Both the position numbers and the translations under genes were made by a program. Under the pieces are notes generated by a model that saw only the letters and a program-made list of their open reading frames with translations, had not been told where the DNA came from and searched no databases. Of a stretch of 64,000 nucleotides of DNA, positions 8,987 through 19,041 are shown piece after piece (position 1 is the first letter of the stretch; the number at the start of each line of letters is the position of its first letter). Source of the DNA: Vibrio mexicanus (GTDB taxonomy: Bacteria; Pseudomonadota; Gammaproteobacteria; Enterobacterales; Vibrionaceae); the NCBI RefSeq assembly GCF_001012815.1, contig NZ_JYJP01000116.1, positions 1 through 64,000 on the forward strand, written 5' to 3'.

Positions 8987-11065
8987 TTACGCCTTAGCGT
9001 AGATGTCTCTTTCACCAAGCCAGCGGTCGATTATAGCTTTAGCATTATCTGGGTAGTTGTCATGAATGTAGCGAGCGAGGCGCTGAACTTCGGGGATTAA
9101 GCCTTGATCGCGAACTAAGTCGGCAATTTTAAAGTCGGCTAATCCTGTTTGTTTGGTGCCAAGTAGCTCACCGGGACCGCGAATCTCTAAGTCGCGTTGG
9201 GCGATCACAAAGCCGTCGTTGCTTTCTCGCAGTACCCCTAAACGTTTCTGCGCTGTTTTGGAAAGCGGCGCATGATACAACAGGACACAATGGCTAGCCA
9301 CTGAACCTCGGCCAACACGGCCTCTCAGCTGGTGGAGCTGAGCCAAACCAAGACGTTCTGGGTTTTCAATGATCATCAAGCTGGAATTGGGCACATCGAC
9401 GCCAACCTCAATCACTGTGGTCGCAACTAATAGGTGCAGCTTGTTGTCTTTGAAATCTTGCATGACTGCTTGTTTTTCAGCCGGTTTCATTCGCCCATGC
9501 ACTAAGCCTATTTTGACATCGGGCAGTTTGCGTTGCAGCTCTTCTGCGGTATCGGCAGCCGCTTGGGCCTCTAAGACTTCCGATTCATCAATCAGAGTAC
9601 AGACCCAGTATGCTTGCTTGCCTTGATTGAGACAGGCGTTGCGCACTCGCTCTACAATATCGTCACGCTTGGTATCTGGAATGGCGACCGTCTGTATTGG
9701 TGTTCGACCTGGTGGTAGTTCATCAATGACGGAGGTTTCCAAATCGGCATAGGCGGTCATCGCCAGTGTGCGAGGAATAGGCGTGGCAGTCATAACGAGC
9801 TGATGCGGGTAGAAGCCCTGTTTGGCCCCTTTTTCACGCAGTTCTAAGCGCTGATGAACCCCAAAACGGTGCTGCTCGTCGATGATTACCAAGGCAAGGT
9901 TATGGAATTCAACATGTTCTTGAAAAAGCGCGTGAGTACCCACTACCATTTGGGCTTCGCCGCTGGCTATGCGTGTAAGCTCGGTATCTTTGGCTTTCCC
10001 TTTTAGTTTCCCGGCGAGCCAGCCAACCTGGATACCCATTTTTTCAAACCAGTTGGCAAAGTTGAGGGCGTGCTGCTCGGCAAGGAGTTCCGTTGGGGCC
10101 ATTAATGCCACTTGATAGCCATGCTCGATTGCACGCACGGCAGCAAGGGCTGCGACTAGGGTTTTCCCTGAACCTACATCCCCTTGAACTAGGCGCATCA
10201 TGGGTTGAGCTTTAACAAGATCATCCTCAATCTCTTTGACCACTCTTGCTTGGGCATTGGTCGGCGAGAAAGGAAGTTGTCTCAACAGTTGTGCTTTAAG
10301 ATTATTTACCTCAGGCAAAGCGACACTGGCATCTTGTTGTCCTTTACTTCTAACCGCCAACATAGAGAGATTCTGCGCGAGCAGCTCTTCAATGATCAGC
10401 CGTTGCTGAGCTGGATGTTTGCCCTCGTCAAACTCGTCCACATCAATGTTAGGCGGTGGCCTATGAATGGTATGCAGAGCTTGGTTTAGCGTCAGTTGTT
10501 GGCTGTACATACCCGACGGCAGGAGTTCTTGTACCGCCGACTTATCGAGCAGTGCCAGTGCTTGGTCGGTGAGGTTTCGCAGGGTAATTTGACGCAGCCC
10601 GTCGGTGGTGGGGTAAACCGGTGTTAAGGTTTGCTCTACATCGGGTGCTTGTCTTGGGGTATAAAACTTGTAGTCGGGGTGTACGATCTCTAGCCCGTTC
10701 GCACCACGTTTCACTTCGCCGTACGCGTGTACTAACTTACCTTGGGTGAAGTTGTTCTTAATCCCCGCGGTAAAGTTAAAAAAGCGCAATGTAATTGTGC
10801 CGTTGCCATCACTGATTTTTACCGTGAGCATTTTGCGCTTACCAAAGTGGGTATCGCAGCTCATCACCGTGCCTTGAACAGCGGCCCAGAGCCCAGCATG
10901 CAGTTTTACAATGGGGTAAACACGGGTGCGGTCTTCATAGCGAAGTGGTAGGTGAAATAGCAGATCTTGAACATTATTCAGGCCAACTTTTTCAAGCTTT
11001 TCAGCCACCTTTGCACCCACTCCAGAAAGTGACGTTAGTGGGATCGCAGAAAGAAGTTGAGACAT
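8987..11065 (-). CDS. recG: ATP-dependent DNA helicase RecG
   Basis: 692 residues, typical RecG length. The N-terminal wedge/OB domain starts LTSLSGVGAKVAEKLEKVG and includes the YEDRT motif. The superfamily 2 helicase core has Walker A (VQGDVGSGKTLVA), DEQH (IIDEQHRFG), MTATPIPRTLAM, and motifs V-VI (ATTVIEVGVDVP and QLRGRVGRG). It remodels stalled replication forks and Holliday junctions. It is last in the gmk/rpoZ-spoT-trmH-recG series on the minus strand, 103 bases after trmH. Confidence 0.97.
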   Translation of the reverse strand: MSQLLSAIPLTSLSGVGAKVAEKLEKVGLNNVQDLLFHLPLRYEDRTRVYPIVKLHAGLWAAVQGTVMSCDTHFGKRKMLTVKISDGNGTITLRFFNFTAGIKNNFTQGKLVHAYGEVKRGANGLEIVHPDYKFYTPRQAPDVEQTLTPVYPTTDGLRQITLRNLTDQALALLDKSAVQELLPSGMYSQQLTLNQALHTIHRPPPNIDVDEFDEGKHPAQQRLIIEELLAQNLSMLAVRSKGQQDASVALPEVNNLKAQLLRQLPFSPTNAQARVVKEIEDDLVKAQPMMRLVQGDVGSGKTLVAALAAVRAIEHGYQVALMAPTELLAEQHALNFANWFEKMGIQVGWLAGKLKGKAKDTELTRIASGEAQMVVGTHALFQEHVEFHNLALVIIDEQHRFGVHQRLELREKGAKQGFYPHQLVMTATPIPRTLAMTAYADLETSVIDELPPGRTPIQTVAIPDTKRDDIVERVRNACLNQGKQAYWVCTLIDESEVLEAQAAADTAEELQRKLPDVKIGLVHGRMKPAEKQAVMQDFKDNKLHLLVATTVIEVGVDVPNSSLMIIENPERLGLAQLHQLRGRVGRGSVASHCVLLYHAPLSKTAQKRLGVLRESNDGFVIAQRDLEIRGPGELLGTKQTGLADFKIADLVRDQGLIPEVQRLARYIHDNYPDNAKAIIDRWLGERDIYAKA

Positions 11066-11168
11066 AGTCGAGCCTGAGTAATATACCGAATAATAGTGAT
11101 AACTATACTGGCTTTTTGTACAGGATAAAAGGCAGCAAAATGGGTCGTTTCACTGCCCTATGACGCGG

Positions 11169-11855
11169 TTAGGCTTTTTGCATCTCTTGCCACCACGCTT
11201 CGTCAGCCACAATTTGGCCCTCATCATCAAGTGGTGGGTAAGGAAGCTTTTTACGTTTGGCGACTTTGGCCAGTACTGGGTGACCGCGTTCAAACAGTGT
11301 TTTGTGAATAGCTTCTTCAGACAAAGCGCTCTTTTCACGTTCGTACATACCTGCTGCTTGGCGCTGACGCTGAGCTTCGTAAAGAACGATGGCGCTCGCC
11401 ACTGACACATTTAAAGACTGCACCATGCCCATCATTGGGATAATGATGTCTTGGTCTGCCAGTTCTAGAGCTTGCTTTGAGGTGCCGACTTTTTCATTAC
11501 CCAAGATAACCGCAGTAGGCTTGGTGTAATCAATGTCGCGAAAATCAACAGCAGTGTCTGAAAGGTTGGTCACCAGAACCTGCATGCCTTGCGATTTCAG
11601 CTCTTTAATGGCTTCTGTGATGTTTTCATGGGTATCCACTTCCACCCAGTTACGTGCGCCCGCAGAGGTGTGGCTGAGAGTGCGCATTTCATCGGTTGGC
11701 CAAACAGCATGTATCTTGTGCAGACCAGTGGCATCGGCTGTGCGGATCACCGCAGAGACATTATTTGGCTTGTGTACCTCTTCCAAACAGATTGTTAGAT
11801 CGGTTTGACGAGCCTTCAGGACTTCTTGGATGCGTTGATAACGTTCAATTTTCAT
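11169..11855 (-). CDS. trmH: tRNA (guanosine-18-2'-O)-methyltransferase TrmH
   Basis: 228 residues, the size of TrmH (SpoU). The SPOUT knot motifs are visible: N-terminal VHKPNNVSAVIRTADATG, the middle AVILGNEKVGTSKQAL, and IPMMGMVQSLNVSVASAIVLYEA, which binds S-adenosylmethionine. It methylates the ribose of G18 in tRNA. It follows spoT after a terminator-like hairpin. Confidence 0.95.
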   Translation of the reverse strand: MKIERYQRIQEVLKARQTDLTICLEEVHKPNNVSAVIRTADATGLHKIHAVWPTDEMRTLSHTSAGARNWVEVDTHENITEAIKELKSQGMQVLVTNLSDTAVDFRDIDYTKPTAVILGNEKVGTSKQALELADQDIIIPMMGMVQSLNVSVASAIVLYEAQRQRQAAGMYEREKSALSEEAIHKTLFERGHPVLAKVAKRKKLPYPPLDDEGQIVADEAWWQEMQKA

Positions 11856-11877
11856 AGCTTTTTCTTTTGAATGTTAA

Positions 11878-11913
11878 TAAAACGCCCTTGTAGCGATGCA
11901 ACAAGGGCGTTTG
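11878..11913 (-). terminator. Hairpin terminator downstream of spoT
   Basis: AACGCCCTTGT (11881-11891) pairs with ACAAGGGCGTT (11901-11911), loop of 9. On the minus strand the stem is followed by TTTTATT. It sits 20 bases after the spoT stop and before trmH. Confidence 0.75.
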
Positions 11914-11933
11914 AAATTCACTTAAGTGATTAA

Positions 11934-14053
11934 CTAGTTCTTTCTACGCCGAACACGCAGTGCATGCGGCATGACACGAATCTTCTTCATGATGCCAGCA
12001 AGGTGAACACGGTCTTTGGTTGTGAGAAGAACGGTGATGGTATATAAGCGACCATCACGCTCTTCTGTCGACAAACCATGAATGTTCGAGCCTGTTTTCG
12101 AGATTACGTTAGTTAGCTCTGCCAATACACCTTGGTGGTTGTGCATGTCAACTTTGAGTTCAGTAATGAACTCTTGGTCGTAATCTTCAGACCACTCAAC
12201 CGCCATGTACTTATCCGGTTCTTTCTGATAACCCCGCACGTTTGGACAAGTTTCACGGTGAACCACCAATCCTCGCCCTGGTGACACGTGGGCAATGATG
12301 TGATCGTCGGGAATTGGGTGGCAACAGTTAGCAAATGTCAGCAAGATACCTTCCGACCCACGGATTGGTAGTTTCTTCTTCGGTTTGCCGTCTGTACTCT
12401 TCACTTCGGTAAGCTCGTCGGCATCGCCAAGAAGCCTGCGAGCAATCACGATACTCATCAGCTCGCCCAAGCCAATATCGGCTAGGAGATCTTCTAAGCT
12501 GTTGACCTTCAAATCAGATAGAACATGCTGGATGTTCTCTTGACTGATATCGCTAAGCGAACGTTCACCGAGAGCATGGTTAAGCAATCGACGACCCAGA
12601 GTGATCGACTCTTCACGACGCATGGTTTTCAGAACCTGACGGATCTTAGTGCGTGCACGAGACGTCACAACATAGTTGAGCCAAGCTGCGTTTGGTCTGG
12701 CGCCAGGTGCACTGATGATTTCAATCGTTTGACCGTTTTTCAGCGACTTACTGAGTGGATATGGGTTGCGATCGACACGCGCACCCACACACATGTTACC
12801 CACGTCAGTATGTACCGCGTAAGCAAAATCAACCGCGGTTGCGCCCACAGGCAGTTCAACGATGCGACCTTTCGGCGTGAAGACGTAAATCTCATCTGGG
12901 AACAGATCGGATTTTACATTTTCAATGAATTCAAACGAGTTACCCGCACTTTGTTGTAGCTCAAGTAAGCTTTGCATCCAGCGCTGAGCTTTCACTTGCG
13001 CCGTGGTACCAGTGCGGTCGCTGTTGCCTTTGTAAGACCAGTGCGCAGCAACACCTTTGTCGGCCATTTGGTCCATGTCTTCGGTACGAATCTGTACTTC
13101 GACAGGAACACCGTGAGGGCCGATCATCGAGGTGTGCAAAGATTGGTAGCCGTTAGCTTTTGGGACGGCGATGTAATCTTTCATGCGGCCAGGACGTGGC
13201 TTGTATAGACTGTGGACTTGGCCAAGTACTCGGTAACAGGTATCTGGATTATCAACAACAACACGGAACGCATAGATGTCCATGATGGTGTGGAAACGCT
13301 GTTCTTTGGTTTTCATCTTGTTGTAGATGGAGAACAGGTTTTTCTCGCGGCCAAATACACGGGCTTTTAACCCAACATCATCCAAACGCCCTTCAATTTC
13401 TTTGTGGATACGCTTGATCATCTCTTTACGGTTACCACGCGCCGCTTTCACGACCTCTTTTAACACGCGGTAGCGGTTAGGGTAGAGGGCTTCAAAGCCA
13501 AGCTCTTCGAGCTCCGTTTTGATGTTGTGGATACCAAGCGATGCGCCAGAGGAGAGTAGATCTCTAAGGTTTCACGAGCGATTCGACGTTTCTTGTCTGG
13601 GCGAAGTGCGCCCAGCGTGCGCATGTTGTGCGTACGGTCGGCCAGCTTGATCAGAATGACGCGAATGTCTTGCACCATAGCCAGAACCATCTTACGGAAG
13701 TTCTCTGCTTGGGCTTCTTTACGATCGCGGAATTTCAGTTTATCGAGTTTAGAGACACCATCAACGAGTTCAGCAACGGTGTTACCAAATTGCTCTTCGA
13801 GATCTTCTTTGGTGACATCACAGTCTTCGATAACGTCGTGAAGTAGGGCTGCTTGAAGGGTTTCAATATCAAGGCGCATTTCGGCCAAAATACGTGAAAC
13901 GGCAACAGGGTGGATAATATACGGTTCGCCGCTAGAGCGGGTTTGCCCTTCATGGGCGTCTCTTGCTACCACATAAGATTGACGCAGAGCCTCAATTTGA
14001 GGCTCTGTTAGGTATTCTTGGGCAACATCTTTAAGGCTATCGAATAGATACAA
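11934..14053 (-). CDS. spoT: Bifunctional (p)ppGpp synthetase/hydrolase SpoT (one apparent frameshift)
   Basis: Restoring one G at the CC pair 13534-13535 joins two pieces (13460-14053 and 11934-13466) into a 706-residue SpoT, the normal length. The N-terminal hydrolase HD domain has HPVAVSRILAEM and the HDVIED metal site; the synthetase domain follows with GRMKDYIAVPKANGYQSLH. A TGS domain (VFTPKGRIVELPVGATAVDFAYAVH) and a C-terminal ACT domain (LTNVISKTGSNIHGLS) complete the protein. SpoT degrades and makes the stringent-response alarmone. As loss of hydrolase is lethal in cells with RelA, the break is most likely a sequencing error. Confidence 0.95.
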
Positions 14054-14103
14054 ATTTAAGACCCGGAAGGTTAGTTAATTCGAAAGCTTTAGAATTGCAA
14101 AGA

Positions 14104-14376
14104 TTAACGGTTGTGCGCGATGCTGCTTACCGCTGCAAGTTCTGCTGCTTCCTGCTCTTGCTGCTCTTGGCGCTCACGTGCGTCCAGAACTTCTTTCGTA
14201 ATAAGACCTTCTTCAATCTCGCGAAGTGCGATAACTGTAGGCTTATCGTTCTCTTCTGGCACTAGAGAATCTTTGCCGCCAGTTTGCATTTGACGAGCGC
14301 GGCGTGCCGCAATAAGAACTAGGTCGAAACGGTTACCAACTTTTTCAACAGCGTCTTGAACAGTTACGCGTGCCAT
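14104..14376 (-). CDS. rpoZ: RNA polymerase omega subunit
   Basis: 90 residues, typical RpoZ: MARVTVQDAVEKVGNRFDLVLIAARRARQM, then the KPTVIALREIEEG segment. It folds around the beta-prime C-terminus and helps assembly of RNA polymerase; in many bacteria it is part of a ppGpp site, fitting its place just ahead of spoT (50 bases). Confidence 0.97.
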   Translation of the reverse strand: MARVTVQDAVEKVGNRFDLVLIAARRARQMQTGGKDSLVPEENDKPTVIALREIEEGLITKEVLDARERQEQQEQEAAELAAVSSIAHNR

Positions 14377-14491
14377 GAGAACTCCAAATAAGTAATAAAA
14401 TTTTGAATGACGAGAAAGTATACAGCCTAAGTGTCTTATATTCTAGATCTTAGGAGGATCTTCTCAATTAAGCTCTTTGTTAAAAGAAGCT

Positions 14492-15115
14492 TTACTCCGA
14501 CAGTAGTGCTTTAAGCATACCGTTATATTTAGCAGCTTGTTTATCTTGCTTCAATCTTTCTGCACGAATGATGGCTTTAAAGTCCATCAATGCAGCATCA
14601 AAGTCATCGTTTACGATCATGTAATCGTATTCGTTGTAGTGAGAGATTTCCGCTTTTGCTTCAGCCATACGCTTAGCGATTACCGCTTCGCTGTCTTGGC
14701 CGCGAGCATTTAGGCGTCGCTCTAGCTCACCGTTTGATGGTGGCAGGATAAATACGCTGCGTGCTAAAGGCATTTGCTCACGAATTTGACGAGCACCTTG
14801 CCAGTCAATATCCAAGAACACATCAATGCCCTTTTCTAAGTTTTCTTCAATCCAAACGCGAGATGTGCCGTAGTAGTTACCGAATACTTCCGCGTACTCA
14901 AGAAACTCACCTTTACCGATCAGCTCTTCAAAGTGTTCTTTTTGCACGAAGTGGTAGTGAACACCATCTTCTTCACCTGGGCGCATACCGCGAGTGGTAT
15001 GAGAAACAGACACCTTCATTGCGTATGTTGGGTTGGTTTCCAGCATAGCTGAAATCAAGCTGGATTTTCCTGCGCCGCTTGGTGCAGATACGATATAAAG
15101 AGTACCTTTGCCCAT
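14492..15115 (-). CDS. gmk: Guanylate kinase
   Basis: 207 residues. The P-loop is SAPSGAGKSSLI near the N-terminus, followed by the GMP-binding HTTRGMRPGEEDGVHYHF and EYAEVFGNYYGTS, and the IDWQGARQI segment. It phosphorylates GMP/dGMP to the diphosphate. First gene of the minus-strand gmk-rpoZ-spoT series; divergent from the permease across a 539-base gap. Confidence 0.97.
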   Translation of the reverse strand: MGKGTLYIVSAPSGAGKSSLISAMLETNPTYAMKVSVSHTTRGMRPGEEDGVHYHFVQKEHFEELIGKGEFLEYAEVFGNYYGTSRVWIEENLEKGIDVFLDIDWQGARQIREQMPLARSVFILPPSNGELERRLNARGQDSEAVIAKRMAEAKAEISHYNEYDYMIVNDDFDAALMDFKAIIRAERLKQDKQAAKYNGMLKALLSE

Positions 15116-15654
15116 TTGAACATTTCCACGTTTGGTTGGAGTTAAAAAGTTATGGAAACGGTTTAAACAAACTCGCTTGCATCACTTCTTTAAAGATAGC
15201 ACTGACCCTAAAAACAACGACTCATTGGTGATTTTTAGGTCAGAAAAATGGAGGCGAAGAGTATCACGTTTTACGCGTGTTCTACAAGTAACGAAAATGC
15301 GCCGTTTTATGCTCTAAATAACTATTCATATTAGATAATCCACTCAATAACTTCAGCAAACGTTTGCTTGTTTATCAAGAGCTTGTTTTTAAAGAGATAA
15401 AAAACGTGGCGAAATGATGTCGAAAATCATTGAATTATTCCATTTACTGATTAAAATCCGCGCCAAACTTTATCACCCTGTATATGTTTAGTGCATGGTC
15501 TAAACGTCTCTACCACCTGAGCGAATTAGGTGACTACAGAGCCAATGTTGCTGATGATCGTCGCGCAAACTTATTCGCAGTGAAAGGTTTACTTATTTCT
15601 TACCAGTTATTGGGCCGAAGGCATAGCTGTCACTAACTGAAAATAGGCAATCCC
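15116..15654. other. 539-base gap with riboswitch and an unexplained hairpin
   Basis: It separates divergent gmk and the NCS2 permease. It holds the purine riboswitch (15474-15543). A long imperfect inverted repeat lies at about 15198-15243: CTGACCCTAAAAA against TTTTTAGGTCAG with a central loop of about 18 bases. Neither flank has a T-run, so it is not an obvious terminator. Short ORFs here have no coding character. Confidence 0.5.
15474..15543 (+). promoter_or_regulatory. Purine riboswitch aptamer, guanine/hypoxanthine type
   Basis: All core parts are present in order: P1 strand CTGT (15478-15481), J1/2 TATAT, P2 GTTTAG/CTAAAC (15486-15491 with 15500-15505), a loop containing ATGG, J2/3 GTCTCTACC (15506-15514), P3 CACCTGA/TTAGGTG (15514-15520 with 15526-15532), then ACTACAG closing P1. 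The specificity base in the J3/1 segment is C (GACTA, not GATTA), which in this family selects guanine or hypoxanthine over adenine. It lies about 110 bases ahead of an AzgA-type purine permease, which fits. The expression platform is not clear to me. Confidence 0.85.
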
Positions 15655-17024
15655 GTGAGCGTAAATGCGACAACCGAAACGAAGCCAACCGCTTCTTTTC
15701 TAGATTCTACTTTTAAAATATCCGAGCGAAAGTCAACGATTGGCACTGAGGTGTACGCGGGCTTTATTACTTTTTTAGCAATGAGCTACATCCTTGCGGT
15801 GAACCCAGCTATTTTAGGCGATATTCCAGGTATGGATCGTGGTGCTGTATTCACCGCAACAGCGCTCGCCGCCGCATTCGCGACTTTGCTTATGGGCGTG
15901 TTTGGTAACTACCCAGTGATGCTGGCTCCAGGCATGAGCATGAACGGTTTCTTTAAAGGCATGCTGTTAAGTGGTTCAGTTGCTTTGGTTTGGCATGAGG
16001 CGCTGTTTGGTATCTTCTTATCAGGCGTCATCTACCTGATTCTATCGCTCACCAATATCCGTAAGGCGATGATTGAATCCATTCCGGAAGATTTGAAACT
16101 GGCGATTACCGTTTCCCTCGGTCTCTTCATTGCTTTCCTTGGTCTGAAAAACGCGGGCATCATTGTTTCTAACCCAATCATTCTAGTCAGCATGGGCAAC
16201 ATCAATGATCCGCAAGTGATTATTGCCTACATCAGTATCTTTATTGCTCTGGGCTGTATGATTCGCGATATTAAGCTGGCGACATTCATCTCATTCGTTT
16301 CTGCAATTTTACTCACGGTACTGGCTGATGTGTTCATGGGCACCAGCAACGCACCACTACCAGAAGCATTGGTGACTGCGCCACCGAGTATGGCGGGTAG
16401 CTTTGGCGCTATTTTTGATTTCTCTGGCCTGACAGCCGATAAGATGTTCGACCTGCTGTTTATCGTGGTAATTTTCCTGATTGTCGACTTCTTCGATGGC
16501 ATGAGCACGATTGTTGGTGTTGGCCGTGATGCTGGCATCATCGATAAAGATGGTAAAGTGCCAAATGCACGTTCTGCACTGGTTGCTGATGCAGGTGGTA
16601 CGGTAATGGGCTCTGTTCTGGGTACGACTTCGATTACTGCGTTCTCTGAGTCGGGCATTGCGTCTTCGCAAGGTGCGCGCACGGGTCTTGCGGCAGTTGT
16701 GGTAGCAGGCTTGTTCCTAGTTTCGCTGTTCCTTTACCCACTGTTCTCTATCTTTTCGGCGGCAATGGTTGCCCCTGCATGGTGGTTGTGGGCATCTACA
16801 TGATTGGTCGTTTAGGCCAAATTAGCTGGGAAGCGAAAGAGTCTCGCATTGCGTCGTTCTTCACTATCATGTTTACGGTTTTGAGCTTCTCGCCAGCAAA
16901 TGGTATGGCGATGGGTTTCATTAGCTACGCATTCTCAATGGTTGTGGCAGGTAAAGGTAAAGAAGTTCACCCAGTGATTTACGTATTGTCTGGCTTGTTC
17001 CTGACGTATTTGATCATGTTGTAA
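15655..17024 (+). CDS. NCS2 (AzgA-type) guanine/hypoxanthine permease (one apparent frameshift)
   Basis: Restoring one C in CCCC at 16772-16775 joins 15655-16803 and 16779-17024 into 456 residues, the family length. Start is GTG. Multiple membrane helices are evident; the AzgA/COG2252 signature includes VYAGFITFLAMSYILAVNP, LAPGMSMNGFF, FFDGMSTIVGVG and SESGIASSQGARTGLAAV. It imports purine bases with protons. The riboswitch upstream points to guanine or hypoxanthine as substrate and to repression when these are plentiful. A terminator follows. Confidence 0.93.
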
Positions 17025-17059
17025 GTTGATGGTTGCTAGTTGATAGCGACTTTCGATAC

Positions 17060-17108
17060 AAAAATGCCAGAGCCTGTGACGTTATTCGAATAAGCTCTGG
17101 CATTTTTT
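17060..17108. terminator. Bidirectional terminator between permease and yicC
   Basis: AAAAATGCCAGAGC (17060-17073) pairs with GCTCTGGCATTTTT (17094-17107), with A-run and T-run on both sides, between the convergent permease and yicC stops. Confidence 0.85.
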
Positions 17109-17132
17109 ATTGTGCAATCCGACAAGAACAAA

Positions 17133-17996
17133 TTATTCGATGTTTTGGATCTGCTCGCGCATTTGCTCAATCAGTACTTTCAGTTCAACACCAGATGCGG
17201 TGATGTCTGTACTGATTGATTTAGAGGCTAGCGTGTTTGATTCGCGGTTGAACTCTTGCATCATGAAGTCGAGACGACGGCCAACTGCGCCACCTTTCTT
17301 CAAGATGTTATTGGTCTCTTTTACGTGAGAATCTAGGCGTCTAGCTCTTCTGCTACGTCAGACTTTTGCGCCAGTAGGATTAGCTCTTGCTCAACACGTG
17401 CACCATCGAGTTCGATTTTAGCTTCTTCGAACTTGCTTAGTAGGCGCTCACGCTGCCAAGTTAGGATCTCTGGCATGCGAGCACGAACTTTCACCACTTC
17501 TTCCGTGATCGCGGTTAAACGCTGGTCGATCAGCGCTTTCATGTTTTCACCTTCACGGCCACGAGCTTCGATGAATTCGCTTAATGCTTCTTCAAATCCC
17601 TTTAATAGGTCTTTGTTTACCGCGTCCATATCTTGCTCAGGTGTTTCCATCACGCCAGGCCAGTTCATGACTTGGAATGGATTCAAGCGGCTCTCTTCGC
17701 CCGTTAGCGCCATTACTTGGTTGCTGCGCCAATCACTTGCTTCGCAAGACCTTCGTTAATGGTAAGCTCACCTTTTGCTGCGGGGTTGGCTTCAAAACGC
17801 AGGTGACACTCTACTTTGCCGCGTGCCAAGCGCTTGCGAAACGCTCGCGCAGTACAGGCTCTAAACCACGGAACTGCTCTGGCATACGGAAGTAGGTTTC
17901 CAAGTAGCGTTGATTCACACTACGAATTTCCCATACTGCGCTGCCCCAATCGCCTTTCACTTCTTTACGTGAATAGGCTGTCATACTATAGATCAT
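17133..17996 (-). CDS. yicC: YicC-family endoribonuclease (three apparent frameshifts)
   Basis: Adding single bases at 17839-17841 (A run), 17721-17722 and next to 17339 restores 288 residues, the YicC length. The start is MIYSMTAYSRKEVKGDWG, then RYLETYFRMPE, and restored FRKRLARGKVECHLRFEA. The middle has MNWPGVMETPEQD and EARGREGENM; the restored end has KKGGAVGRRLDFMMQEFNRE. Proteins of this family were described as endoribonucleases acting on RNA regulators. It is divergent from rph, the common gamma-proteobacterial arrangement. Three breaks in one short gene match the sequence-quality problem described in the findings. Confidence 0.9.
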
Positions 17997-18150
17997 CGAA
18001 TTTTCCTGTTTATCAATCTTTGAAAATAACGCGAGGCTGATAGTAGCAGACTTTTGTTAAAGGAACATCGCACATTACTAATAGACGGCCCATCAAAGAA
18101 GCACAACAAGTCCTACGAAACTCAGTTAGCTAATAATAGTCCACTTCTGC

Positions 18151-18156
18151 TATAAT
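18151..18156 (+). promoter_or_regulatory. Possible -10 box for rph
   Basis: A perfect TATAAT 49 bases before the rph start. I see no good -35 box at the right spacing, so this is tentative. Confidence 0.35.
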
Positions 18157-18204
18157 CCGTGCCCAACCAAATTCAATCCCCTGTTTATAGAAAGGTAGTT
18201 GCTC

Positions 18205-18921
18205 ATGCGTCCAAATGATCGCGCAGCGGACCAAGTTCGCCCAATCAAAATTACTCGTAACTACACCGCTTATGCTGAAGGCTCGGTTTTAGTCGAGTTT
18301 GGCAATACCAAAGTATTGTGTAATGCGACTGTAGAAGAGAACGTGCCACGCTGGTTAAAAGGCCAAGGCAAAGGTTGGGTAACCGCTGAATATGGCATGT
18401 TGCCACGCGCTACGCACACGCGTACTCGCCGTGAAGCAGCCAGTGGTAAACAGGGCGGTCGTACGATGGAAATCCAACGTCTTATCGCTCGCAGTCTACG
18501 TGCTGTAGTAGATCTTAAAGCTATGGGTGAAATCATGATCACGGTAGATTGTGATGTGATTCAGGCTGATGGCGGCACGCGTACTGCGTCTATTTCTGGT
18601 GCAAGTGTGGCGATGGCGGATGCATTCCAGCACCTTGTTGCTAATGGCAAGCTAAAAACGAATCCGATGAAAGGCCACGTAGCGGCGGTATCTGCAGGTA
18701 TCTTGGGTGAAAACGTTCTGTGTGACTTAGAGTACGTTGAAGATTCTGCAGCCGATACCGATATGAATATCGTGATGACGGAAGATGGCCGTATGATCGA
18801 AATCCAAGGTACGGCAGAGGGCGAACCGTTTAGCCAAGATGAGCTGATGGCTCTATTGGAGTCGGCGAAGATTGGCATCAAAGAGATTGTCGAGGCGCAA
18901 AAGGCAGCGTTGGCAGACTAA
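18205..18921 (+). CDS. rph: Ribonuclease PH
   Basis: 238 residues from the ATG at 18205 (an in-frame TTG six bases earlier is less likely). Family motifs: MRPNDRAADQVRPIKITRNYT, GWVTAEYGMLPRATHTR, SGKQGGRTMEIQRLIARSLR, DCDVIQADGGTRTASI, and EIQGTAEGEPF. It trims tRNA 3' ends phosphorolytically. It lies just before pyrE, as in other gamma-proteobacteria, and is followed by a hairpin terminator. Confidence 0.96.
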   Translation: MRPNDRAADQVRPIKITRNYTAYAEGSVLVEFGNTKVLCNATVEENVPRWLKGQGKGWVTAEYGMLPRATHTRTRREAASGKQGGRTMEIQRLIARSLRAVVDLKAMGEIMITVDCDVIQADGGTRTASISGASVAMADAFQHLVANGKLKTNPMKGHVAAVSAGILGENVLCDLEYVEDSAADTDMNIVMTEDGRMIEIQGTAEGEPFSQDELMALLESAKIGIKEIVEAQKAALAD

Positions 18922-18946
18922 TTTTTTATACTATGTTTATGAGAAT

Positions 18947-18973
18947 GGCTTCTAGATTTAGAAGCTATTTTTT
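18947..18973 (+). terminator. Terminator after rph
   Basis: GGCTTCTA (18947-18954) pairs with TAGAAGCT with a four-base loop, followed by a run of T after one A. It stands between rph and pyrE, where attenuation of pyrE occurs in enteric bacteria. Confidence 0.65.
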
Positions 18974-19041
18974 TGCCTTCCTTGTGATAGTGACTATTCG
19001 AGGTGGGGCTGTGGCAATGATAGATAAATTGAGAGAGAAAC

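Noticed and set aside
12525..12959. A 144-codon plus-strand ORF opposite spoT
   Set aside because: Antisense shadow of the conserved spoT gene.
15132..15317. Short ORF between gmk and the permease
   Set aside because: Low-complexity translation, overlaps the inverted repeat, no support.
16227..16682. A 151-codon minus-strand ORF opposite the NCS2 permease
   Set aside because: Antisense shadow; the permease motifs are on the plus strand.
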